From the NCBI GenBank assembly GCA_016869915.1, contig VGDA01000124.1:1-8755 (forward strand): a DNA stretch of 8,755 nt. Reading direction: 5' to 3'. This document shows, piece after piece, positions 1 to 6,166 of the stretch. The notes under the pieces were generated by a model. It searched no databases. It was not told where the DNA came from and saw nothing but the letters and a program-made list of their open reading frames with translations. Made by a program: the position numbers and the translations under genes. This DNA is from Alphaproteobacteria bacterium (GTDB lineage: Bacteria; Pseudomonadota; Alphaproteobacteria; CACIAM-22H2). The number at the start of each line of letters is the position of its first letter. Positions within the stretch are counted from its first letter, which is position 1.

Positions 1-516
1 CTCGGTCGCGTGGATGCGGATCGCCGCGGACTGCTTGCCGCGCTTGTCGCCGCCCGCGGCCTCGCCCGCCTCGAGCGCGGCGAGGAAGCGCTCGGCGAGC
101 CCCAGCCCCTTGGTCGCCGCGAAGGCGGCGGCCGTGTCGCGCACGACGCGCTCGCCCGCCAGCATGTTGCCGGCGACCGAGAAGCCTTCATGGACGACAT
201 GGCCCGCCCAGTCGACGCAATTGCCTCCGGTATGGGCAACCGAGCGCCCGGCCGCATCGATCATGTGCACCTGGCGCGACGCGCGGCCGGCATCGAGCTC
301 GAGCAGCCGCGCCATCGCCTCGGAGGCCGGCAGGCCGGCGCGCAGAAGCTTCATGCCATCGATGCCGTAGAACGGGTTCACGAGCGCCTGGGTGGCGATG
401 GCGCCGACGCCGGGCTCGACATGCGGGACGATCGCGCCGACGGCGAAGAAACGCGTCGCGACGGCGACGCCGATCTCGCCGGTGTCGAGGTCATGGGCGA
501 CGATGGACCAGGTCAT
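1..516 (-). CDS. DUF1028 family protein (partial, 3' end beyond left edge)
   Basis: The frame is open from an ATG at 516 to the left edge, giving 172 residues without a stop. The protein begins MTWSIVAHDLDTGEIGVAVA and continues with GVGAIATQALVNP, a SRQVHMID segment, a TGGNCVDWAGH segment and a VAGNMLAGE segment. This is the conserved layout of DUF1028 (Pfam PF06267), a bacterial and archaeal family of unknown function. From memory, the family is grouped with the Ntn-hydrolase fold; Thr2 or Ser4 would then be a possible nucleophile, but that is inference. A GGAGG ribosome site at 527-531, ten bases before the ATG, supports the start. No signal peptide is visible, so it is probably cytoplasmic. 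It is divergent from purC across a 145-base gap that may hold shared control sites. Family membership is firm; function is not known. Confidence 0.9.
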   Translation of the reverse strand, partial: MTWSIVAHDLDTGEIGVAVATRFFAVGAIVPHVEPGVGAIATQALVNPFYGIDGMKLLRAGLPASEAMARLLELDAGRASRQVHMIDAAGRSVAHTGGNCVDWAGHVVHEGFSVAGNMLAGERVVRDTAAAFAATKGLGLAERFLAALEAGEAAGGDKRGKQSAAIRIHATE

Positions 517-661
517 GCGGGCGGGGCCTCCGCTTGCGTGGGTCGGGACGAGGCCGGGCGGGGGCCCGGCGCGGGAGCGAAGTTAGACGCAACTTCCATG
601 CCGCCGCCAGCGCGGGGCGGAGGGGGCTTGCGCCGGGCGCGGGGCTTGGATACTCCGCGCC
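517..661. promoter_or_regulatory. Divergent intergenic region with two inverted repeats
   Basis: This gap separates the DUF1028 and purC starts and must carry the promoters for both. It holds two perfect 6-bp dyads, each with a 6-base spacer. One is GCCGGG/CCCGGC (553-558 and 565-570). The other is GAAGTT/AACTTC (579-584 and 591-596), which lies in a locally AT-richer patch and so is the better operator candidate. No convincing -35/-10 pair was found. A TTGCGC at 628-633 and GATACT at 649-654 are 15 bases apart, which is short, and would place the RNA start almost on the purC ATG. No T-run follows either repeat, so they do not look like terminators. Confidence 0.4.
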
Positions 662-1654
662 ATGGACCGAGAGATCCGCGCCGACGCGAGCAGCGTCCTC
701 CCCGACGCCACCATCCCCGAGCTGCCGAACCACTATCGCGGCAAGGTGCGGGACAACTACGACCTGCCGGACGGGCGGCGAATCATCGTCGCCAGCGACC
801 GCATCAGCGCCTTCGACCGCATCCTCGCCGCCATCCCCTGGAAGGGCATGGTGCTGACGCAGACCGCGCGCTTCTGGTTCGAGGCGACGAGGGACATCTG
901 CCCCAACCACGTGATCTCCTACCCGGACCCGAACGTCGTCCTGGCGCGGCGCCTCGACATCCTGCCGGTCGAGGTCGTCGTGCGCGGCTACCTCGCCGGC
1001 ACGACCGGCACCTCGATCCTGACGATGTACAAGGCCGGCCGGCGGCGCATGTACGGCCACGACTTCCCCGACGGGCTGCGCGACAACGAGCGCCTCCCCG
1101 CGCCGGTCCTGACCCCGACGACCAAGGCCTTCGACGGCGGCCACGACGAGCCGCTGACGCCGGACGAGATCCTGTCGCGCGGGCTGCTGACCGCCGCGCA
1201 GTGGGAGGAACTGGGCCGCCACGCCCTCGCGCTCTTCGCGCGCGGGCAGGAGATCGGCGCCGCGCGCGGCCTGCTCCTCGCCGACACCAAGTACGAGTTC
1301 GGCCTCGACGCGACGGGCCGCATCGTGCTGGCCGACGAGATCCACACGCCGGATTCCAGCCGCTGGTGGTTCGCGGGCAGCTATCCCGCGCGGCTCGCCG
1401 CGGGCCAGCGCCCGGAGAGCTTCGACAAGGACTTCATGCGCAGCTGGGTCGCGGCGCGCTGCGATCCCTATCGCGACGAGATCCCGCCCATCCCCGAGGA
1501 AGTCATCCTCGCCACCGCGCGGGTCTACATCGACGCCTTCGAGCGCATCACCGGCGAGCGCTTCGCCATCCCGGCGGGCGGGGAGGCGCCGCTCGCGCGC
1601 ATCCGCCGCGCGCTGGCGCCGTTCTTCCCGGGCGGCGGCGCTACTGCAGGATGA
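662..1654 (+). CDS. purC: Phosphoribosylaminoimidazole-succinocarboxamide synthase (SAICAR synthetase), long ADE1-like type
   Basis: This 330-residue cytoplasmic enzyme would join CAIR and aspartate with ATP hydrolysis to make SAICAR, a step of de novo purine synthesis. Visible family features, in order, are GKVRDNY (27-33), the nucleotide-site segment ASDRISAFD (44-52), KGMVLTQTARFWFE (61-74), the first signature LPVEVVVRGYLAGT (101-114), the second signature ADTKYEFG (207-214), and DE with a following TPDSSR (225-234). Motif forms and length match the longer yeast ADE1-type enzyme rather than the roughly 240-residue E. coli type. The ATG at 662 gives a proper N-terminus, but no Shine-Dalgarno sequence precedes it, so leaderless translation is possible. 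No other purine gene is nearby. The last 14 bases overlap the end of the convergent racemase gene. Confidence 0.96.
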   Translation: MDREIRADASSVLPDATIPELPNHYRGKVRDNYDLPDGRRIIVASDRISAFDRILAAIPWKGMVLTQTARFWFEATRDICPNHVISYPDPNVVLARRLDILPVEVVVRGYLAGTTGTSILTMYKAGRRRMYGHDFPDGLRDNERLPAPVLTPTTKAFDGGHDEPLTPDEILSRGLLTAAQWEELGRHALALFARGQEIGAARGLLLADTKYEFGLDATGRIVLADEIHTPDSSRWWFAGSYPARLAAGQRPESFDKDFMRSWVAARCDPYRDEIPPIPEEVILATARVYIDAFERITGERFAIPAGGEAPLARIRRALAPFFPGGGATAG

Positions 1655-2642
1655 AGCCCTTCGCGTAGGGATCGCGGTCGTCGATGAAGATCGTGTTGAG
1701 GCCGGTGACGCGCGCCCAGCCCTCGATCGTCGGGACGATCGCCGCGTAGTTGCCGACGCCCGCCTCGGCCTTCACGCCGCCGGTGAACATCGAGCCGATG
1801 ATGCTCTCGTGCACGAAGCTCTCGCCGGTCTTCAGCAGGCCGCGCGACCAGCGCTGCGCCAGCCGCGCCGAGGTGCCCGTGCCGCAGGGGCTGCGGTCGA
1901 TCGCCTTGTCGCCGTAGAAGACGGCGTTGCGGCCCTGCGCGCCGGGCTGCGTCGGCCGCCCGGTCCATTGCACGTGGGTGCAGCCCTTGATGTTCGGGTT
2001 CTCCGGGTGGACGAAGGTCGCGGCCTCGTTGACGAGGCGGCGGATGCGCGGGCTCATGCGCTGGATCTCGGTCGCCGCGAAGTCCGACAGGTCCGTGTAG
2101 CGGCCCTGCGGCTCGACGATGGCGTAGAAGTTGCCGCCATAGGCGACGTCGACCCTGAGCGGCCCGAGCTCCGGGTCGACGATCGCGAGGTCCCTCGTGT
2201 GCAGGAAGGCCGGCACGTTGGTGAGCTTCACCGATTCCACGTACTCGCCGACCTGCGTGTACTCCGCGACCACCAGCCCCGCCGGCGTCTCGAGGCGCAG
2301 CACGCCCGGCGTGCGCGGCGTCACCAGGCCGCGCTCGATCGCCACGGTCACCGTGCCGATCGTGCCGTGGCCGCACATCGGCAGGCAGCCCGACACCTCG
2401 ATGAACAGCACGCCGACGTCGCAGTCCGGGCGCGTCGACGGGTAGAGGATCGAGCCGGACATCACCTCGTGGCCGCGCGGCTCGAACATCAGTCCGGTGC
2501 GGATCCAATCGTGGTTGGCGAGGAAGTCGAGCCTGCGCTCCATCATCGTCTCGCCCTTGAGCCAGGGGAAGCCGCCGGCGACGACGCGCACGGGGTTGCC
2601 GCAGGTATGTGCGTCGACGCAGAAGAATGTGTGCCGTGCCAT
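1641..2642 (-). CDS. Proline racemase family protein, probable 4-hydroxyproline 2-epimerase
   Basis: This protein of 333 residues belongs to the proline racemase family. Enzymes of this family use two cysteines as acid/base pair to invert the alpha carbon of proline or hydroxyproline. Both are present: Cys90 in MCGHGTIG (89-96) and Cys253 in DRSPCGTGT (249-257). Trans-3-hydroxyproline dehydratases of the same family normally lack one of the two, so epimerase or racemase activity is favoured. The segments DAHTCGNPVR near the N-terminus and YGGNFYA (168-174) resemble 4-hydroxyproline epimerases (EC 5.1.1.8) more than true proline racemases. Substrate choice stays an inference. I chose the ATG at 2642 because the homologous N-terminus begins there, preceded by GGAG four bases upstream. 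The open frame continues upstream without family similarity. It is the last gene of a minus-strand set, 76 bases after the amidohydrolase, and overlaps purC tail to tail by 14 bases. Confidence 0.93.
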   Translation of the reverse strand: MARHTFFCVDAHTCGNPVRVVAGGFPWLKGETMMERRLDFLANHDWIRTGLMFEPRGHEVMSGSILYPSTRPDCDVGVLFIEVSGCLPMCGHGTIGTVTVAIERGLVTPRTPGVLRLETPAGLVVAEYTQVGEYVESVKLTNVPAFLHTRDLAIVDPELGPLRVDVAYGGNFYAIVEPQGRYTDLSDFAATEIQRMSPRIRRLVNEAATFVHPENPNIKGCTHVQWTGRPTQPGAQGRNAVFYGDKAIDRSPCGTGTSARLAQRWSRGLLKTGESFVHESIIGSMFTGGVKAEAGVGNYAAIVPTIEGWARVTGLNTIFIDDRDPYAKGFILQ

Positions 2643-2718
2643 GGGGCTCCGCCGTTCTCGTGACGATCGCGCGATCTTCGCAAGCGCGGGGCGCGGCTGC
2701 CAAGCGCCGCGCGGCGCC
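2643..2718 (-). promoter_or_regulatory. Intergenic spacer with palindromes between amidohydrolase and racemase genes
   Basis: This 76-base gap separates two same-strand genes. Directly after the amidohydrolase stop lies a perfect 14-bp palindrome, GCGCCGCGCGGCGC (2704-2717). Part of it can instead form a 7-bp stem with 2691-2697 (partner 2706-2712, 8-base loop). Nearer the racemase start is a perfect 12-bp palindrome, GATCGCGCGATC (2665-2676). No T-run follows the GC-rich hairpin, so it is not a classical terminator. It could protect the 3' end of the upstream message or reduce read-through, and the second dyad could be an operator. Short GC-rich palindromes arise by chance at this base composition, so function is uncertain. 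Confidence 0.3.
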
Positions 2719-3915
2719 TCAGGGCGCGGTCGCCAGCGCCCTGCCGTCGCGCGCGACGACGCGCCCGCGCTTGAGCACGAGGCGGCGCGGCGGGCGCGCG
2801 GCCACCGCCTCGGCCGGTGCCTCGGCGTCGACCAGCACGATGTCGGCGTGGCAGCCGGCCGCGAGGCCATAGCCCTCGAGCTCCATCGCCCTGGCGCCGC
2901 CATGGGTCACCATGTCGAGCGCGAGCTCGACCTCGTCGTCGCGGCGCAGGTTGTTGCGCAGGCCGACGATCATCGCGCGCTCCAGCATGTCCGCGTTGCC
3001 ATAGGGACCCCAGGTGTCGCGTATGCCGTCGGAGCCGCAGCACAGGACCACGCCCGCGTCGTGGAGCTGGCGCACCGACGGGACGGGCCGGTAGGGCGCG
3101 CCATGGCTCATGATCGCCACGCGCGCCTCGGCGAGTTGCTCGACGAGGCGCGCGACATAGGCCGCGTCCGCCATGCCGAGGCAGAAGGCGTGGCTCACCA
3201 CCACGCGGCCCTGCATGCCCAGCGCCCTGGTGCGCTCCACCACCAGCTCCATCGAGAACCCGCCGAGCTCGCCGGGCTCGTGGAGATGGATGTCGACCGG
3301 CGCGCCGAATTTCTGCGCCAGCGCGAAGACCGCGTCGAGATGCGCGCGCGGGTCGCGGTCGATGGCGCAGGGATCGAGGCCCCCGACCACGTCGGCGCCC
3401 GCGCGCATCGCGGCCTCCATCAGCTCGAGCGTGCCCGGCCGGACCAGCATGCCGCTCTGCGGGAAGGCGACGACCTGCATGTCGACCTCGTCGCGGAAGC
3501 GCTCGCGCGTCGCGAGGATGCCCTCGATCCCCGAGAGTCCGATCTCGGTGTCGACGTCGACATGGGTGCGGACATGGGTCGAGCCCTTCGACAGCGCGAG
3601 CACGACCTGGCGCGCGGACTGCCGCGCGGGGTCGATGCCGAGGACGCGGCGCTGCAGCCGCTCGTTCTCGATCTTATCGACGAGGCTAGGGCCGACGTCG
3701 TTGCGGTACCACTTCATGCCGAGCAGCGTCTTGTCGAGATGCGCATGCGCCTCGACCAGGCCGGGCAGCGCGAGCGCGCCGCCGCCGTCGATGCGCTCCT
3801 CGCCCGGCGATGGCGGCGGCGGCGCGCCGATCGCGGCGATGCGTCCGTCGCGGATGGTGATCGCGGCGGGCGTGCCGTCGGCGAGGCGGATGTCCTCGAG
3901 GATCGTCGTGGGCAT
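2719..3915 (-). CDS. Amidohydrolase family protein, cytosine deaminase (CodA/AtzC)-like
   Basis: This 398-residue protein has the amidohydrolase fold: a small beta sandwich formed by both ends (about 1-50 and 345-398) around a metal-dependent barrel. Metal and catalytic residues are intact: His57 and His59 in HAHLDK (57-62), His210 with Glu213 in HLHE (210-213), His242 in VSHAFCLG and Asp296 in CGSDG. The 32-residue spacing between His210 and His242 and the HxxE pattern match E. coli cytosine deaminase as I remember it (His214, Glu217, His246, Asp313). Gln153 in AFPQSG also fits. The Lys after HxHLD recalls isopropylammelide hydrolase AtzC. Likely reaction: hydrolytic deamination or amide cleavage of a small nitrogen heterocycle; the exact substrate cannot be read from sequence. 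The ATG at 3915 has a GAAGGGA-type ribosome site about seven bases upstream. It lies 33 bases after the PfkB-like gene, probably in one operon with it and the racemase. Confidence 0.9.
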   Translation of the reverse strand: MPTTILEDIRLADGTPAAITIRDGRIAAIGAPPPPSPGEERIDGGGALALPGLVEAHAHLDKTLLGMKWYRNDVGPSLVDKIENERLQRRVLGIDPARQSARQVVLALSKGSTHVRTHVDVDTEIGLSGIEGILATRERFRDEVDMQVVAFPQSGMLVRPGTLELMEAAMRAGADVVGGLDPCAIDRDPRAHLDAVFALAQKFGAPVDIHLHEPGELGGFSMELVVERTRALGMQGRVVVSHAFCLGMADAAYVARLVEQLAEARVAIMSHGAPYRPVPSVRQLHDAGVVLCCGSDGIRDTWGPYGNADMLERAMIVGLRNNLRRDDEVELALDMVTHGGARAMELEGYGLAAGCHADIVLVDAEAPAEAVAARPPRRLVLKRGRVVARDGRALATAP

Positions 3916-3948
3916 GGCTTTTCCCTTCGCGTGGAGGCGTGGCGCCGG

Positions 3949-4794
3949 TCAGGAGGCGGCGAATGCGGTCGAGGGGACGGCCGCCTCGCGCGCGGCGGAC
4001 CGCGCGGCGGCGTGCAGGGCCCCGGGCAGCGCGACGCCGCACGCGAGCGAAAGCGCGAGCACGGCGCAGAAGGCACCCGGCGCGGGGCGCGCGGCGGCGG
4101 GTGCCGCGTCCTGCGCCGGCAGCATGCCGGCCCCGCCGGGTCCGGCCCAGGCAAGCGCAAAGCCCGCGCCGAGCGCGATGCGCATCGCGCCTCCCGCTTC
4201 GGCGGCGGCGGCGAGCGCCACGCGCGCGTCGGCGCCGGGCGCGAGCAGAACGACATGGCTCGCCAGCGCGACGAGGCCCGGCGCGGCCTCCTCGCCGGCC
4301 GCGAGCTCGAGCACGCGCGGCACGCCGCGCGGCGCGGCCGCCGCGAAGGCGCGCGCGGCGAGCATGGGCCAGGACCGGTCCGCGAGAAGGGCGTCGCAGG
4401 CCCCGAGCGCGTCGGCATGGGCCGCGGGCGGCTCGGCGAGCGCGCCGCGATGCGTCGCCACGAGGCTGCCGCCATCCGCGGCGCGGATGGTCGCGGCCGT
4501 GGGCGTGGCCGCGCCGGCGACGCGCGCGAGGCGCGAGACGTCGACCCCGCGCGCCGCGAGCTCGCGCACGAGCCTGTCGCCAACCGTGTCGTCGCCGATG
4601 GCTGAGGCGAGCAGCGCGCGATGGCCGCGCGCGGCGATCGCCGCGGCCGCGACCGCCGCGGCGCCGCTGCAGGCCTCGTGGAAGGAGAGCGCCTGGACCT
4701 TGGTCGGGACGGGCGGGATCGCGGGCACGCCGAGCACGCGCGCCACGGCGGCGAGGCCGATGCACGCGACGCTCTTCCCGCCACCCCGCTCCAT
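3949..4794 (-). CDS. Degenerate PfkB-family carbohydrate kinase homologue (possible pseudokinase)
   Basis: The 281-residue product aligns with the ribokinase/PfkB family. SGAAAVAAAAIAARG (about 44-58) is followed by ASAIGDDTVGDRLVRELAARGVDVS, the usual first signature region, and a C-terminal half with MRIALGAGFALAWAG. In place of the second signature DTTGAGDAF it reads ARPAPGAF, so the catalytic base Asp is Gly240 and the anion-hole glycines are prolines. The Asn of the N-terminal GGxxxN substrate motif is Val. The reading frame and codon use look normal, so this is not a simple frameshift. The protein is shorter than typical family members (about 300 or more residues) and ends soon after the last helix. 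It may be a non-catalytic binding protein or a gene losing function. The ATG at 4794 follows a G-rich AAGGGCGGGGGA segment and matches the family N-terminus (SVACIGLA strand). It is first in the minus-strand set leading to the amidohydrolase. Confidence 0.82.
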   Translation of the reverse strand: MERGGGKSVACIGLAAVARVLGVPAIPPVPTKVQALSFHEACSGAAAVAAAAIAARGHRALLASAIGDDTVGDRLVRELAARGVDVSRLARVAGAATPTAATIRAADGGSLVATHRGALAEPPAAHADALGACDALLADRSWPMLAARAFAAAAPRGVPRVLELAAGEEAAPGLVALASHVVLLAPGADARVALAAAAEAGGAMRIALGAGFALAWAGPGGAGMLPAQDAAPAAARPAPGAFCAVLALSLACGVALPGALHAAARSAAREAAVPSTAFAAS

Positions 4795-4896
4795 CCGTCC
4801 CCCGCCCTTGCGCGTCGCCGTCCAGCGTGGCCGAGTGTCGGCAGGCGCGCAACGACGCGTCGTCGGGGACGAAAAGCCACGCAGGGGGTATCTTCC
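4795..4896. promoter_or_regulatory. Divergent intergenic region with two dyads
   Basis: This gap lies between the starts of the PfkB-like gene (minus) and the membrane-protein gene (plus). It contains a perfect 12-bp palindrome, ACGACGCGTCGT, at 4852-4863, and a shorter dyad, CCGA-GTG-TCGG, at 4831-4841. Their centres are about 21 bases apart, near two helical turns, an arrangement often seen for dimeric repressors or activators. An AGGGGG ribosome site for the plus-strand gene is at 4883-4888. No convincing sigma-70-like promoter was found on either strand. Regulatory function is inference only. Confidence 0.35.
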
Positions 4897-6159
4897 ATGG
4901 GGTTCTGGCTGGATATCGCGATCGGGCTGGTGGTGTTCTTCCTCGCCATGAGCCTGGTCGTCACGGCGGCCGTCGAGGCGCTGTCGCAGGTGATGGCGTG
5001 GCGCGCGAACACGCTGCGCGCGGGCGTCGGGAACCTCCTCCAGTCCTTCGCGGGCAAGGAAGGCGGCGGCGCGCTGCTCGCCCGCTTCTACGACCACACG
5101 CTGCTGAAGGGCCTCGCCGATCGTCGCGGCCCCGGGCCGGCGGAGGGTGCGGGGCACGGCAAGGACCCGTCCTACATCCCGGCGCATGTCTTCGCCGCCG
5201 TGCTCGTCGACATCGCGGCGCGCAACGGACCGGCGGCCGAGCTGCGCCAGGCGCTCGGTGCATGGCGCGCGAGCCCCGGCGACAGGGGAAAGTGGATCGC
5301 CCTGCGCGACGCCTTCGCCGCCGCGAAGGAGGAGGCCACGCGGCTGCAGGCGCGCGAGCCGGTCCTGCTGCTCGACATGCAGGCGGATCGCGCGGCCTTC
5401 TCCGCCGCCATCGCCGCGACGACCCGGCTCGCCGACGCGATCAAGGACGCCTCCACCGCGCTGGCCGGCGACCCGCCGCCGGACCCGGCCGGCTTCGCCG
5501 CGCAAGAGGAGACCGCGCTCGGGCTCTGCGAGCTGCTGGCGCGGCTCTCGGGCATGGTCGATCGCAGCCTCGCCGGGGCGGGGGAATTCGCCGCGCGGCT
5601 CGAGCATCCCGCCCTGCGCGAGCTGGCCATCGGCACGCTGGGGGCGGCCCGCGGCAGCCTCGACGACCTGCGCGCCGAGCTCGCGCGCCGCTTCGACGAT
5701 TCGATGGCGCGCGTCAGCGGCTGGTACAAGCGGCGCACCCAGGTCGCGACCTTCCTGGTCGCGCTCGCCGCGGCGGTCGTCGCGAACGCCAGCGTCTTCC
5801 AGGCCGCGATCATCATCCATGACGACGGCTGGCTGCGCGCCGAGCTCGTCGCGGCGGCGGCGATGGTGGCCCGCGAGCCGGATGCGGCGAAGCGCAGTGA
5901 GTTCGTCTCCGCAAGGGTGCCGGCGCTGCCCATCGGCTGGGGGAATTGCACGCGCGTCATGGACGAGGCGTCCTGCGCGGATTCCCTGTCCAGCCTCGCG
6001 ACGAAGTTCTTCCTCTACCCGCTCGGCTGGCTGGTGACGGCGCTCGCCACGATGATCGGCGCGCCGTTCTGGTTCGACATGCTGTCGATGCTGATGCGGC
6101 TGCGCGCCTCGGGCCTCGTGCCGGCGTCGCGCGAGTCGCAGGGCGGCGCGGCGCCCTGA
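4897..6159 (+). CDS. Uncharacterised three-helix membrane protein with GAPFWFD motif
   Basis: I do not recognise a named function. The 420-residue protein has an N-terminal membrane helix (about 5-28), a large Ala-rich, mostly helical domain (about 35-275), a second helix (283-307) and a third (about 373-393) that runs into GAPFWFDML (388-396). Basic residues after helix 1 (WRANTLR) and before helix 2 (YKRR, 277-280) place the large domain in the cytoplasm. The 308-370 loop would then be outside; it carries two cysteines (Cys351, Cys360) that could form a disulfide. From memory, the GAPFWFD end recurs in unrelated bacterial membrane proteins of unknown function; this needs a search. The ATG at 4897 has AGGGGG eight bases upstream and begins the first helix directly; the open frame extends upstream without support. 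It stands alone on the plus strand, divergent from the kinase-like gene and convergent with the M24 gene, seven bases away. Confidence 0.85.
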   Translation: MGFWLDIAIGLVVFFLAMSLVVTAAVEALSQVMAWRANTLRAGVGNLLQSFAGKEGGGALLARFYDHTLLKGLADRRGPGPAEGAGHGKDPSYIPAHVFAAVLVDIAARNGPAAELRQALGAWRASPGDRGKWIALRDAFAAAKEEATRLQAREPVLLLDMQADRAAFSAAIAATTRLADAIKDASTALAGDPPPDPAGFAAQEETALGLCELLARLSGMVDRSLAGAGEFAARLEHPALRELAIGTLGAARGSLDDLRAELARRFDDSMARVSGWYKRRTQVATFLVALAAAVVANASVFQAAIIIHDDGWLRAELVAAAAMVAREPDAAKRSEFVSARVPALPIGWGNCTRVMDEASCADSLSSLATKFFLYPLGWLVTALATMIGAPFWFDMLSMLMRLRASGLVPASRESQGGAAP

Positions 6160-6166
6160 CGATGGC

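Noticed and set aside
10..1668. Long plus-strand open frame of 552 codons across the DUF1028 and purC genes
   Set aside because: It has low-complexity Arg/Ala/Pro-rich content with no family motif, and it runs antisense to DUF1028 and out of frame with purC. It is a shadow of GC-rich codons.
2643..2903. Upstream extension of the racemase to an ATG at 2903
   Set aside because: It would overlap the amidohydrolase gene and adds an Arg/Ala/Pro-rich stretch absent from the family. The homologous N-terminus starts at 2642.
2497..4605. Plus-strand open frame of 702 codons antisense to the catabolic unit
   Set aside because: It has no domain pattern, and the opposite strand carries two genes with clear catalytic motifs and proper starts. 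A long antisense frame is expected at this GC content.
3949..5820. Minus-strand frame of 623 codons that would extend the PfkB-like protein upstream
   Set aside because: Residues before the ATG at 4794 have no PfkB similarity and lie antisense to the membrane-protein gene. The family N-terminal strand begins just after that ATG.
3939..5822. Plus-strand frame extremely rich in arginine across the PfkB-like gene
   Set aside because: The near-pure Arg/Pro/Ala composition is a frame artefact of GC-rich codons and shows no recognisable domain.
6160..6166. Terminator between the convergent membrane-protein and M24 genes
   Set aside because: Only short GGCGC/GCGCC arms flank the seven-base gap, with a long loop and no T-run, so there is no supportable hairpin terminator.
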